Below, piece by piece: positions 1 to 11,124 of a stretch of 64,000 nt of DNA. The DNA lies in contig JAIQDT010003567.1 of NCBI GenBank assembly GCA_021521415.1, positions 1 to 64,000 of the forward strand. The letters run 5' to 3'. A program made the translations under genes and the position numbers. This stretch comes from Bidens hawaiensis (lineage: Eukaryota; Streptophyta; Magnoliopsida; Asterales; Asteraceae). Positions within the stretch are counted from its first letter, which is position 1. Each line of letters begins with the position of its first letter. The notes beneath the pieces were generated by a model. The model was not told the origin of the DNA and searched no databases. It was given only the letters and a program-made list of their open reading frames with translations.

Positions 1-757
1 GCTAAACCCTTTAGACTGCCTAGGTTATGATGAACCTACTTTGATGTTTTGATTTGACTTGGAATTATTTATTGTTATGGTTTTATGGTTTAGTAAAAGA
101 TTTATTTATATTAAATTGATGCATATGGATACTTAGGATTGTTTGATGAGTTTTGCTCCATAGCTTTCCTTGATTAGTGTTTGTCATATGATAGGTTGCT
201 ATTAGATCAATTACTTTGTGTTCTTGATTATTTTATGATTTGATTTCACGATAAGGTTATAGGAATAATATTGTCAAATAAACCTAAGTGTGCTGCTAAC
301 CTAAAATCTGTAAAGTGCTAGGTTATTGATTGATCTTTATTATTTAATCTTCCTAGATATAGTTCTTCGTAAGGAGTCCGTCTAGGGTTGCTTATTTATT
401 ATTGTCTATTAAGTCAATTAAATATTTTAAATTGCCTTTGATTTCTGCACTGTAAGGTAGGATTTCGTTTTAAAGGAACTAGATCATAATTAATTAGGTG
501 ACCGTAAGGGAACTTAATTTCTAATACTGGTGTGCGTTAAAACTTGTTAGAAACCCATAGGTGTCTCTTGAGAAGGGTCAGGGGTCCTGCTTGGGTTTTC
601 TTTTAAGTGTCTATTTTATGATCCCAGTCCATAACTAAATATTTTCCCGGGTTAATTCATTACTGAAATTTAGGGGATTCTAGCCTAAGTAGTTTTCTCA
701 ACATCATCTTATTTTAATTACCAAACTTTTGCTTTCGTTTAAATTACTTGTTTTCTT
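1..757 (+). repeat. Athila-type LTR fragment, 5' copy
   Basis: Bases 475-757 repeat 1861-2147 in the same orientation with only scattered substitutions, so this is the upstream member of an LTR pair. The shared part includes the piece ending near TAGGTGACCGTAAGGGAACT. Bases 1-474 have no counterpart in the downstream copy and are taken as LTR interior that the other copy has lost; the left end lies outside the window. At about 757 the LTR jumps straight into integrase coding sequence, so primer site, gag and most of pol are missing. Confidence 0.6.
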
Positions 758-1139
758 AACTTTTGCTTTCGCAAGGAAAAGGTACTTTCAGATTCATGAG
801 TTGGAAGAGCTTCGGGATGCGGCATATTCTCGATCGTTGAACATCAAAGAAAAGACGAAAGCTTTACACGATCGGCGTTTGAAAGGCGGAAAAGAGTTCA
901 AGAAAGGCGATAAGGTATTGTTATTTAATTATCGTTTGAAGTTGTTTGCAGGAAAGTTGAAATCGAAGTGGACGGGACCGTACTTGGTGAAAGAAGTTTT
1001 CCCGTATGGAGTGGAAGAGTTGGAGAATCCGGATAATGGAACGTCTTGGAAGGTGAACGGTCATCGCTTAAAGCACTATCTTGGAGGACCGGAGAAATCA
1101 ATCGAGATGGAGGAAACTCCTCTTGATCCGTCGCACTGA
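758..1139 (+). pseudogene. Athila-type Ty3 integrase, C-terminal fragment
   Basis: The open frame gives the end of a Ty3/Gypsy integrase. Visible are the segment ELEELRDAAYSRSLNIKEKT, the basic stretch around LHDRRLKGG, then FKKGDKVLLFNYRLKLFAGK and SKWTGPYLVKEVFPYGVEEL, a typical integrase C-terminal (GPF/Y-like) module. The tail ends VNGHRLKHYLGG and stops at 1139. The minus-strand integrase at 63250-64000 is the same family and aligns well. The catalytic D,D-35-E core and zinc domain are absent. An upstream ATG at 729 lies in LTR DNA, so the first residues of the open frame are a fusion artefact and not a real start. It is a relic that cannot integrate DNA. Confidence 0.85.
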
Positions 1140-1765
1140 ATTGTCACACGAGGTTCTTGAGTGAAAACTCAAGTGTAGAGTTTGTACATTCTTTCCTATT
1201 TTTATTTTTATTTTCCCTTGAGTCCCTAACGTAGTTTTTTGTAGTTTTTATTTGTTTTTTAAAGTTTTGAAGGAAGAGAGTGTGAGATAGAAGATCCCCT
1301 TGAAGTATAATGCAACATTCAAGTATGGGGATGGAGCAGCAGGAGCTGTATACTTTTTATTTATCTATTTGCTGCTTTATTCATTTTTATTGGATGGGTT
1401 GGTCGTTTTGGTTCATACTTTGAATGATTAATATCTATCAAGTTGATAAGATATATGCTTAGATATTGTTTGTATTGTTGTCGCTTCCGTTCATGTACGA
1501 GAGAAAGGAGATACTGGTTGTTGAGCATGTTCGGAGATGGAAGGCATTTATGGAAGACTTTAGCATCATACTTCACTCGCATATTACCAGTTAAGTCTTT
1601 TCCTTTTTACTTTGTTTTTATTTTTTTAGTTTTTAATTTTTAGCTTTGTTTTGTTTTTATTTATTTTTGTATTTTTAGGTTTTGTTTTGTTTTTAAATTT
1701 TTGAGTCGTGTTTCCGTCCCTGCATTGAGGACAATGCAAATTTTAAGTGTGGGGATAGGAACACA
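1140..1765 (+). other. 3' non-coding region and polypurine tract of the Athila relic
   Basis: No convincing gene. It is T-rich and contains a phrase about a 'ttgaggacaatgcaaa' block at 1724-1739 followed by AAGTGTGGGGATAGG (1744-1758). This is the same arrangement as the minus-strand tract at 58073-58090 and is read as the polypurine tract that primes plus-strand synthesis. A weaker similar block, AAGTATGGGGATGG, lies at 1321-1334. Confidence 0.55.
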
Positions 1766-2425
1766 TGTCTTTAACTTGTTTTGTCATCTTTATTTAAAAA
1801 AATATTAAAAAAATAAAAAGTTTTGAAAAATGTCCCTTGATATTGTTTCTTTTTGCCATAAAGGAACTAGATCATAATTAATTAGGTGACCGTAAGGGAA
1901 CTTGAATTCTAATACTAGTGTGCGTTAAAACTTGTTAGAAACCCATAGGTGTCTCTTGAGAAGGGTCAGGGGTCCTGCTCGGGTTTTCTTTTAAGTGTCT
2001 ATTTTACGATCACAGTCCATAACTAAATATTTTCCCGGGTTAAGTCGTTACTGAAATTTAGGGGATTCTAGCCTAGGTAGTTTTCTCAACATCATCTTAT
2101 TTTAATTACCAAACTTTTGCTTTTGTTTAAATTACTTGTTTTCTTAATTAGTTTTTAATTATAGTATTAATTAGTATTTTAATTAAAAATCCCCCAAACA
2201 AATATAAATTAATAAGTCGTGTTTTGTAGTCGAGTCTAATTAGCTAATAAACGTAATTTAAAGAGTCTCGTGGGTTCGATATCCGGACTTACTTAGCTTT
2301 ACTAGGGTCGATCGGTTCACTTGCCGGTTAGTAGTTTAGTCGAGTTTTAGAGAGTCTAGAGTATTACTTAGTGTTTATTTTTAGTTAATTTAGTTAATAA
2401 ATATTAAACTACTTTTAGCACATCA
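1766..2425 (+). repeat. Athila-type 3' LTR (shortened)
   Basis: The LTR is taken to begin at TGTCTTTAAC just after the polypurine tract and to end at ..AGCACATCA (2425). Bases 1861-2147 repeat the upstream LTR. Near the end is GGGTTCGATATCCGGACT, a block also seen in diverged form in two other Athila-type LTRs of the window. At about 660 bp it is shorter than expected, which fits an internal deletion just before 1861. Confidence 0.55.
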
Positions 2426-2587
2426 GTAAATCAAACACTTGAATATTTATTATCCGAGAAGTTTTCAAAACAAATTAATATTTTATTATAACCAAAGACT
2501 TACGCTAATAACCCGCAACTCTAAAGTATTTACAAAACATGTACCAACTACGGGTGTCACGCCTAGGCCCTAAGTCGAGGTGTGACA
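2426..2587 (+). repeat. Probable end of a Ty3-type LTR
   Basis: The sequence ACCAACTACGGGTGTCACGC followed by a block ending GTGTGACA (2587) has the same layout as the chromovirus LTR ends at 30210-30235 and 37490-37516. Only this edge is recognisable, and nothing coding follows it. Confidence 0.3.
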
Positions 2588-4240
2588 TACGGGTATTACG
2601 AGTGCTTGGTACCCATTTGGAATATATATGGGTTTTTATTGGGATTTCCAAAACTTATAACTCTAACTGTGTTTTTATTGGCGTCCCCAAGGTTTCAAGC
2701 GGGTTTTCAAAACCATTAATAATCAAAATATCAAGTATTAACAGTTCTAATCAAATCAATCAAACACTAGTTCGCTTTGCTTCTTCTTCCAATCAATAAC
2801 TAGTAACAACCACCATGAATGTATTTTATATTATGGTTGATTTGTTATATTTTAAGTTTGGGTATTACGGTTTCGGTTTTGGTATTATAGATAATTGATT
2901 GTCGGTACCGTACCGGTATCGATACCAAGTTCAGTGGAGATATTTTAAAACAAAAAAGTGATACCAAAGCAAGTACCATACCTAAACTACCTATAGTCGT
3001 ACCAATATCCGTACCACAAAATTCGGTATGGATACTTTCGGGTGTAGAAACAACTTGTGGAAGGAATTATGTTTATTACGTGGTGGGTTATTTGGAAAAC
3101 TAGAAATGCAACTATATTTAAAGCCAACGACTTGAAGACGGAACTGATTTTTGATTCCATAGTGTATTTTTTTTTCTTTAAATTGTAACAAGGAAGAAAA
3201 AGTTAAAGGCAGTTTGGTCCTAATGGCTTCAAAACCCACTACTTTTCACGTAATTTTGTCTTTTATAATTGATTAGTTTTTTCTAACAAACCTCAATAAA
3301 CAAAAAAGTGGCGGTATTTTTTGTTAACCATCATTCATCGTTAACACTTCGGTCATAGCACCTACACATCCAACTCGCTCTAATAATTGCAAATAGTGTA
3401 TTTAACATGATTTTCATTTTCATATATCTCATCTTTAGATATTTATTTTTAAAAAATCTGACTTTAAATATAATTACAAAAAGAGGGGAAAAAAAACCAA
3501 AAGCAAAAGAAACTGAGGTCCCACATCCAGCAAAGAGAGTAGGTGACAGGATTAAATCTCACAAAAATCTACGAGATATGTTTTATACCTTAATAGCTAA
3601 ATTTTATGTAAACATAACTATATACTCAGAGAAAAATAGTAACAAAACATATGAAGACAACACCTCTATAATATATGAAACGGCATATAGCTAGAGGGTC
3701 TACAACTGAATGAGAACAAAATAATTGCTATATATTGATGAAATGACAAACTAATGTGTTTTAATATGCCCCTCAAGCTAAACGTGTATAACAATGTGAA
3801 GTTTGGAACGAAGAGTGCCCATTTATGTAGACGACAATCGTATGATCAAAAGATATGCAATCTGGACGACGACGGACGAGCAACGTTGTGTTATTCTTTG
3901 GAACTCCAACATGACGAGGTTGGGTACAAAAGACATAAAAATATCTAGTGGTGGATCAACGATCATATACTAACAACTTCACAACTCGGTCGGCATCCAC
4001 ATAAACATAAAATAGTGTGCGCGATTACATTCTAGTTGACATTTCTTACCCGATTTCGTTTCAAAGATCAAAACAATTGCAACTCCAGTTGACGGTAAGA
4101 GTAACCAAAATAACATGTATGTATTGTACTGTAATATTGTCCAGATAAAAAAAGTGAACAATGAGGCCTATGATGATGATTCTCTTTTAACCTTAAAACA
4201 AAAAATATCAACGACAAAGCGTGTTAACAATGGACATTAA
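2588..4240. other. Intergenic DNA, no gene seen
   Basis: AT-rich with only short, low-complexity open frames. Bases about 2860-3020 are rich in GGTACC/GGTATC-like words (for example TCGGTACCGTACCGGTATCG), suggesting a small degenerate repeat of unknown class. The rest shows no repeat or coding signal by eye. Confidence 0.5.
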
Positions 4241-4420
4241 AAACACGTGGTCGGGACTCGGAACTACTTTTTTTCTCCCAACCAACGTAAATTTATGAAA
4301 CGAAGGATGACGCGGTGCCACGTAGGATTCGACCATACAATTAGATATGTATCCAGTATCATCAACAGCTCACTATTCTCGTCTATAAGTAGGTGAGCTT
4401 TTCAGCAGATCTATATATAC
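4241..4420 (+). promoter_or_regulatory. Promoter of the VOC/glyoxalase-domain gene
   Basis: A TATA box, CTATATATAC, lies at 4411-4420, about 65 bases before the start codon, so the transcript should start near 4440-4450. Upstream is a perfect G-box CACGTG (4245-4250) and a second ACGT core in GCCACGTAGG near 4318. G-box/ABRE elements bind bZIP and bHLH factors and often give response to ABA, light or stress; their function here is an inference. Confidence 0.6.
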
Positions 4421-4483
4421 ATTACTCACTCACTACTCCATTAATTATCACTACTACCCATTTATTAATTAATAGCTTCATCA

Positions 4484-5836
4484 ATGGCTGTTAGTGATCA
4501 GTTTGGTTCTTCATCTTCATCACAGCAGCTGCCTCTTCTGTCTCTCAATCATGTGTCGTATGTTTGTAGATCCGTTCGAACATCCGTCAAGTTTTATAGC
4601 GATGTTCTTGGGTTCGTTCTCATCAGACGGCCTTCATCCTTCGATTTCGAAGGCGCTTGGTGAGGATATATCACTTACTGATCCAAATAATGATAGGGGT
4701 GTTCATGATCCAGTTTCGATGAACATTCCGGTTAGATATGCATGCTAAGTAGGGTTTTGAAAAATGAGAACCAAATCAGTCTAGTTGCACCGACCAACCA
4801 GCGAAAACGGTTACTTTTTATAGCTAATCAAACCTGCCTGGCTGGTTGCACTAACCAAACCAATTAAATGGTATATGCTTGGTTTCAGTTATTTTATTCA
4901 GGGACAATTTCATTTTTTTTACAAAATTAAGTATTTCTGTAAATCTTGCTTGAAGATAATTAATTATATATCTATCATTGAAACCTTGTGTTTAGGGAAA
5001 ATATGCAACTTGACACTTTTAGAAAGATTTAAATAATTGAATATATTAAAAACTTGAAATGATAAAAACGTTTTTTTTCTAATGAAAAGGTTAAAGCACC
5101 GGTTCGGTTTATACAGCCGTTTCTAAGGTTTAACCAGTTGGATAATGTTAAGCTGTAAAAACCCAACAGTTAAACTACCAAACTACTGAACGAGTAGACC
5201 CGCTTTGGCTGTGGGTCGATTTTAACGGTTTAAGAACACCTCTACTTGTCTTCTAGATATAAACCCTCCGAAATCAAATTCTTGATGATTTGATTTAAAA
5301 CAGGTTGTTCAACCATGGGATTGGAATCCATTTATTAGAAATGGAGTCAACTCCAGAAAAGAAAGCAGTGATCAATCCAAAAGACAACCACATTTCATTT
5401 CAATGCACAAACATGGATCTCATAATCAAGAAACTCAAGGAAACGGGAATCAAATACGTGACCGCGGTTGTGAAAGAAGGCGTTGTGGAGGTGGACCAGC
5501 TCTTCTTCCATGATCCAGATGGTTACATGATTGAGATCTGCAATTGCCATGTTCTCCCTGTGCTTCCTATCACCTCATGCCCCCTCAAGAAGGTCACGCC
5601 CATTCCACAAACTAACCGTGTCGAATCCTCATTCTACGGTATGATTAATTATAAACCTTCAATGTTATTATGTTTTGTTTGTTCATATTTGAAGAGAACA
5701 TATTTATAAAATGTTTTATTTTGGGGATGTTAATGAAAATGCAGATGAAACAAGGTCCAAGAATTACTTTTGTGGAGAAGATGAGGGCTTGATGATGGAA
5801 AATTTCATGATAGACATGATGGGTATCACCTTCTAA
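4484..5836 (+). CDS. Glyoxalase I-like VOC-domain protein, three exons
   Basis: Exons 4484-4659, 5304-5638 and 5745-5836 are joined through GT/AG introns and give 200 residues with an intact frame. Residues about 18-142 form one VOC (vicinal oxygen chelate, glyoxalase/bleomycin-resistance) domain: LNHVSYVCRSV near the start, EGAW and HGIGIHLLE across intron 1, NPKDNHISFQC, and FFHDPDGYMIEICNC at the end. Possible metal-binding positions are H23, H88 and E136. From memory it belongs with Arabidopsis GLYI4/GLYI7-type proteins, small cytosolic proteins linked to methylglyoxal and stress or jasmonate responses; several of these lack classic lactoylglutathione lyase activity, and the sequence alone cannot decide. 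The Met at 4484 is chosen because it heads an in-frame Ser-rich leader and lies correctly behind the TATA box. Both introns hold ordinary non-coding DNA. It is the only intact host gene in the window. Confidence 0.92.
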
Positions 5837-5908
5837 GAATAAATTCATGGCAGTTGATCCATCAGTTGATGCATGTTTGTTTAGTATTTTTGTACTTTTT
5901 ACCAGGTG

Positions 5909-5952
<44 letters not shown>

Positions 5953-6803
5953 TCAAATTGATTGAGAGTAATCTTTTGTATGTAATTATATAATAAAAGT
6001 GAAAGAAGTAAAATCTTATTTTGTAAAAAAAATGAATTTTATTTATATGATATGTAAGCACGTTTTCAATAACTTCTCTCTTTTAAGTTTAGCATGTGAC
6101 ATTGTCTCTTGTTTTGTAGTACTCATTCGAATCACTAAAGAGGTATACAAGATAATGAGGGGTGTATGAGTAGCTTTCAATATGTTGTGTAAAATCAAGT
6201 CAGAGAACTGTAGCGTCTTATCAAACTCGATGACTAGAGTATCTGTATCGACGTCTGTATCATTCAAAAATACCTACTACGGAAGTTTTTTTATAGCATT
6301 TATGGAATCTTTTAACATGAAGGGGATTTAGGTATATTCCTAACGTCTTAAGTTTTTGAGTAATGAGAATTTTCTTTTAATCTCGATACAATGATCAAAA
6401 TTTTAAAGAGTCGCTAATTTATTTTGTTTATGTGATTGTTGATTCTTTACTTCTAAGTGAAACGAGCTAGCAGTTTGCATTTTATTTTGTTTTCATGCAT
6501 GCGAGATTAGCGGTTACGCAAGTGATTCTAGACTTGATAACTAATCTCGCACGAGCATTTATAAGCACTTTTAAAAAAAATTTCTCACGCTCATACTCAT
6601 TAAAACAATGTCTCTTTATATATTGTATTGTAGCCCTGCTTATTCTCTCAAATAATAAATTTGCCGTCGTTTTCATCTTTCATGTTATGTTCCACACCAT
6701 TACATGGTTGCCCAGTTACATTATGCAGTTAGCCGTTGATCCCCTCGATTATCATGTTAGCGTCATACTTTGAGTCGGCTCAGTCAATGAATGATACTCA
6801 TTT
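5837..6803 (+). other. 3' UTR of the VOC gene and intergenic DNA
   Basis: Soon after the stop is a (TTA)n microsatellite of about 14 units (5912-5953), then a polyadenylation signal AATAAA at 5992-5997. Beyond about 6030 there is no supported gene; open frames on both strands are short and uncoded in character. Confidence 0.6.
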
Positions 6804-7177
6804 TGGACGTAATTACCAACTTAATATGCTTGTCACATGTAGGTGACCGGGTTGGACCTATTGGGCTTGTGTGATTCATTAATATGTAATGTGTTTTTGG
6901 GTTGAAATTAAGGTTTTATTATATTTGGTATGTCTTGGCTAGTAAGTTAGGTTAGTCTATATAAACCGAGTTATGGCTATACATTATTATCGATTTGTGA
7001 AGATGAGATGTAATCGACTTAGGGTTCATCTGGATGCAACCATGTTAGGGTTCATCAAGAGTCAAACCAAGTTTAGGTTTGAAAGATTGTAATCAGTTTT
7101 TTGAGTTATATTTTCTGATTAATATAGATGAGAGTTATTCGTTTAGTTCGTGTTTGATTATCGATCCAGGATTTGAA
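6804..7177 (+). repeat. 5' LTR of the small LTR element
   Basis: Starts TGGACGTAATT and repeats 8048-8404. A TATA box (CTATATAAACC, about 6957-6967) gives a likely transcription start within the repeat. The end is set just before the tRNA-Met primer site; a conventional CA end would instead fall at 7168. Confidence 0.7.
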
Positions 7178-7178
7178 T

Positions 7179-7191
7179 TGGTATCAAAGCC
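7179..7191 (+). promoter_or_regulatory. Primer-binding site (tRNA-Met type)
   Basis: TGGTATCAAAGCC matches the usual plant tRNA-Met-complementary site (TGGTATCAGAGCC) at all but one base and sits right behind the 5' LTR. Confidence 0.7.
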
Positions 7192-8047
7192 AAGTTCATG
7201 AAATCAATAATCGAGTTAACAGAGATCGGCGGCTAAAGAGTTACGAGTCGGCATTTGGATTTCAAGTGTTTACTAGTGGCGGGAAGCGAGTAGGTTGTTC
7301 GTACAGTGAAAACTCAGAAACAAGTTGATTTCTGATCGTTGCTATTCTAGAAGGTTGGAAAACTTTTGAGAACCGGCAACTTGCGAGGAGGTTGAGTTCT
7401 ATGAACATTGATTTAATAAAAGGCAAAAGACTTATTCTTCTACAGTTTTCGATCAGTGATTAAGAAAGATTTAAGTCGTGATTGTCACTCTGGTTCGGTT
7501 CTGAAAAGAGATTCGGGACTGATTTGTTCATATTTTGGGTTCAATCGTTGTTGGTTGAACAAGGGTATTATTGCTTTGTTTTTTCTCTGTTTTATGATTA
7601 AACAAAGGCGTAAGGAATTTTTTGGCGCAAGACTTGGATTTCAAGAAACACAAAAGTCAACTAAAAGGTTGAACAAGTTAGGTTCTGACGAACGGTTTGA
7701 TTAAGATGTGCTCGTGTTTTGATTTGAGAACAAGAGATGATCAAGGAAGATTGATGTTCGCTAGATTAGATGGCAAGAATCGCAATAAGAGGATTGGATA
7801 TGCGAGTTCATAAGACCAAGGAAATGGTTAGGGACAAGGTTATGGAGTTGATTGAGTTCGGGAGAGCTGAAAGAATAAAGTCATGGATCAGGAGAAGTTC
7901 TAGAAGGTTAAGACTGGGATGAAAAGGACCAAGATGGTTGTGAAAACCGAGATGGTCAAGATTGTTGTTAAAATAAGACAGGGCAAAAGAGATATGCTCG
8001 GGTTGAAGATTCATCTATTTCGAGTCGGAAATTATGGCTGTGAGTGT

Positions 8048-8404
8048 TGGACGTAATTTCCAACTTAATATACCCGTCATGTGTAGGTGACAGGGTTGGA
8101 CCTATTGGGCCCGTGCGATTCATTATTATGTAATGTGTTTATGGGGTTGCAGTTTGGATTTTGTCTTGGCTAGCAAGTTAGGTTAGGCTATATAAACCAA
8201 GTTATGGTTAGACATTATAGATTCGTGAAGACGAGATATAACTGAGTTAGGATTCATCTGGATGCAACCAAGTTAGGGTTCATCAAGAGTCAAATTAAGT
8301 TTAGGTTTGAAATATTGTAATCAGTTTTTTGAGTTATATTTTCTTATTAATATAGACGTGAGTTATTCGTTTAGTTCGTGTTTGATTATCGATCCAGACT
8401 TGAA
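8048..8404 (+). repeat. 3' LTR of the small LTR element
   Basis: Near-copy of 6804-7177, including the TATA region GGCTATATAAACC (about 8186-8198) and the end GATCCAGACTTGAA. It differs from its partner by many point changes and short gaps, so the insertion is not recent. Confidence 0.7.
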
Positions 8405-10283
8405 CCCCATATCTATATCAAGAGGTTAAAACGTTCATCTTGTCGTGAGCTAGGTTTAGTTGCTTGCTTATTCATTATTATTATATTATCTATTCTCTGA
8501 AAGTATAAAATTTTTTTGTTAGTATTGTTTTTATTACTTAGTTTTAAAAGCAAAATATTATATTAATTTATTTGTATTATTTAGTCACATTTTATAATGC
8601 ATTACAAATTTTCGTTAGTTGGATACCATTTGAATTCTAAGACCAAATTGATTGAATTTAAAATTCGATTTTTCTTCGAAATGTTATAGAAATCTTGATA
8701 ATTAGGTATCCATTTTACCAAATTTCGTACTTTATTTTGTGTAAACACCACGAAAAATCTTTTCTCCCGAACTAGTTAAACAAGATAACAAAAATTACTT
8801 TTAGAAAGCAACTTAATACCAATCCGTTCATCAATAGCAACTATGGATCAATAGCAACTATGAGAGGATGAGGACGTTAAGCCGTCATGCCAATAACCAT
8901 GAGAGAATGAGCTTGCTGACTTTTGTAAGGACTCATACGCAATAGCGAGAAGTCAGAAGACAAACAACAATTTGAATAGATACACTAGCTTGAAAGGGAA
9001 AATTCGCATCATGTGAGACATTGAGCCAAGTGGGTCGTTAGGTATTACCCCGGGTAACCACGCAGGCCTTCCCATTTACATTAAAGTTAAGCACATGCTT
9101 AAATCCTTAAGAACTCTTTTAGACTCACAAGTCCAAACGGGCATAGTACGTAAAGCTCGGGCTTAAGGTCATTAAACTTGTCTCATTTCAAGTCTACCAA
9201 TCTAATCCTGAGCAATTTATAATTACTCATTTATGACACTAAATATTATATAAAATTCTATCAGTGATCGATCATATGGCTCATGTGGTATAGCAACACA
9301 ATTATCAGGCTATCAACTACTCAACTAGACCCATTAAGTCGTCATACAAGCACCAAATTTGTACCCCACTATACGTCCGAAATTATTTTATTCTCTCTCT
9401 CTCATTAAGTGGGTAGGGTGGTTCACAAATATTTATATCAATACAAAATTTATACTCCAAGTAACGTGATTTTACCGTTAAAAACAATAACCTGATTTTG
9501 GATGTGGATGAGAAAATTCGATTAGTGTATTAAAATTTACAAAAGTTCAAAAAACGAAAATTAATTACTTCTGATATATAACAAATCACCCTATGATGGA
9601 TAAATACAAATAACTTTTATCGTGAGAAATGTATAAATAACTAAAGTAATTATGTTAACATTAGAGTACTTGTTATTACTCTATAATTTTTAAACCAGAG
9701 TAATTATTATTTCACTATTTTATTTTTTATAATATAATTACTATAGTTTAAAATTATAGTTATGCTACTTATTTGTATGTTTAGTCGGCTATCTATAACT
9801 CATCAAATTTAATGCTACTGTTGATATTTGTTTAGTTTAAAAAGTGTTAATTTTCTTCCTATTATCGGAGAGACCCTACAAATGCTATGATATTTTCACG
9901 AAATTGGACGAATTTTGTCAGTTTATATTTAATTACTTCTAGATTTTGTCCCCATGGAAAATGGCCCTTCCCATATGTTAATGGGTAAGATTTAAATGGG
10001 AGGATGTTGCAACACGGATTTCAATTGTCATCACTTGCACCGTTTAAAATCGTGGCTCGAAGCTCGCTCGGGATTTAGTTTGGAGAAAGCTCACTCGATA
10101 TGGCTCGGTTTAAAACTGAGCCCAGCTGGATTGGCTCGGTTAGAATGCGAGCTTAGCTCGGCTCGGTTCGTAATGGCTTGATTTGGCTCAGTTTGGCTCG
10201 TTTATTTTAATTTTAATATATTTTATTTTATATATGTATAATATATTATTGAAAATGTTTAGAAAAAAGGGAATCCGAAATCC
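8405..10283. other. Intergenic DNA with a GCTCG-rich patch
   Basis: No supported gene. Bases about 10045-10200 contain many GGCTCG/GCTCGG words in a row, the kind of subterminal repetition seen in non-autonomous hAT elements, but no terminal inverted repeats were found. The rest is AT-rich without visible structure. Confidence 0.4.
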
Positions 10284-10640
10284 TGTAAGATAATGGTAAA
10301 ACACTCGATGTTTTGATTAAGGTATAATATATAAAGATTATTATGACAAAAACCTAGATACCTAAGGTTGGTCCATGGGCTCACACTAATAACGTCTAAT
10401 TATAATACAGTCCAATATTCCTCCGTAGTATGAGCAGATGGAAACCGGAAGCTCAGACCGGAGAGAGGAAAAATTGAAAAACAAAACATAAAAACATGAA
10501 CAATATGATCCTAGTCCAACTAGTGGTTATGTTCAATCCATACTTTAATCTTCAATCCATATTGTTCAATTTCGATCAAAACTTCTGCCAAAGTTCCATA
10601 ATCCTATAATCTTCAATCCATACTATTCGATTGCAATCCA
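10284..10640 (-). repeat. Degenerate Copia-type LTR edge
   Basis: Starts TGTAAGATAATGG, which matches the minus-strand LTR edge at 24692 (TGTAAGATAGGGT). The phrase GACAAAAACCTAGATACCTA (near 10342) recurs almost unchanged near 25118 inside the other copy's far end. The shared order suggests the same LTR family with internal loss here. Confidence 0.35.
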
Positions 10641-10689
10641 CAATTGTATAATCCTATAGTCCAGCTAGTGGTTATGTTGCGAGGTACTA

Positions 10690-10975
10690 ATGAGCGGCTA
10701 GAGGACTGATGCCCTACAAGTGAGGGGAAAAATATGCAGGTGGAGCCAGAGGACTGAAGTCGTAGTTGGGGCAGCGAATCGGCTTGAGGACCATAGTCTC
10801 GAAAGAGAGGAAAAACAAAACAGAAAAGAAAAACGAGCGGCCCCAAAGGATCGAAGTCAGATTTGGGGCGGCGGAGTGGCTTGATGAATACCGCACTGGA
10901 GGATTGAAGTCAAATTTAACACGGCAGAGTGCCACGAGGACCATAATCATGAAGAAAACGACTTAAGGAGAAATG
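10690..10975 (+). repeat. Three imperfect tandem repeats of about 90 bp
   Basis: Blocks beginning GGACTGAAGTC (10750), GGATCGAAGTC (10847) and GGATTGAAGTC (10901) each continue with a similar order of words (TTGGGGC.GCG, GGCTTGA, GAGGACCATA). They are diverged and have no consistent coding frame. Open frames here on either strand are by-products. Confidence 0.45.
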
Positions 10976-11124
10976 GAATGAACAAGATGAGGCCGTAGCA
11001 TTATGTGTGTGGTTGTTCTTGGCTTTCAGAAAGACACGGGACCATCACAAACATAACTAAATAGAACCCGGAAAGTCATCGAAATGAAAATAATTCATAC
11101 GGGTTTGTGCGGTTCGAAATTCCA

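Larger units (their letters stand above)
6804..8404 (+). mobile_element. Small non-autonomous LTR retrotransposon (TRIM/LARD-like)
   Basis: Two direct repeats of about 360-375 bp (6804-7177 and 8048-8404) flank about 870 bp of internal DNA. Both start TGGACGTAATT and share TATA boxes, TTAGGGTTCATC-type blocks and the end TTATCGATCCAG. Directly after the left repeat comes TGGTATCAAAGCC (7179-7191), a primer site for tRNA-Met. No gag or pol motif is found in the interior, so the element must have depended on another element's proteins. A clear polypurine tract and target duplication were not identified, so the exact ends are uncertain by several bases. Confidence 0.75.

Noticed and set aside
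2268..2290. Possible tRNA gene (GGTTCGA block)
   Set aside because: No acceptor stem, D arm or anticodon arm can be built around it; it is an LTR sub-sequence.
3407..3694. 95-residue open frame
   Set aside because: AT-rich composition, no motif, no promoter or splice context.
5645..5848. Minus-strand open frame across the last intron and exon of the VOC gene
   Set aside because: The sense strand encodes a well-formed exon; the antisense frame has no support.
7456..7704. 82-residue open frame inside the small LTR element
   Set aside because: No gag, protease or other retroelement motif and no similarity to the other frames; likely chance.
10766..10966. Open frames on both strands in the 10.7-10.97 kb region
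   Set aside because: They arise from the three imperfect tandem repeats and have no recognisable product.
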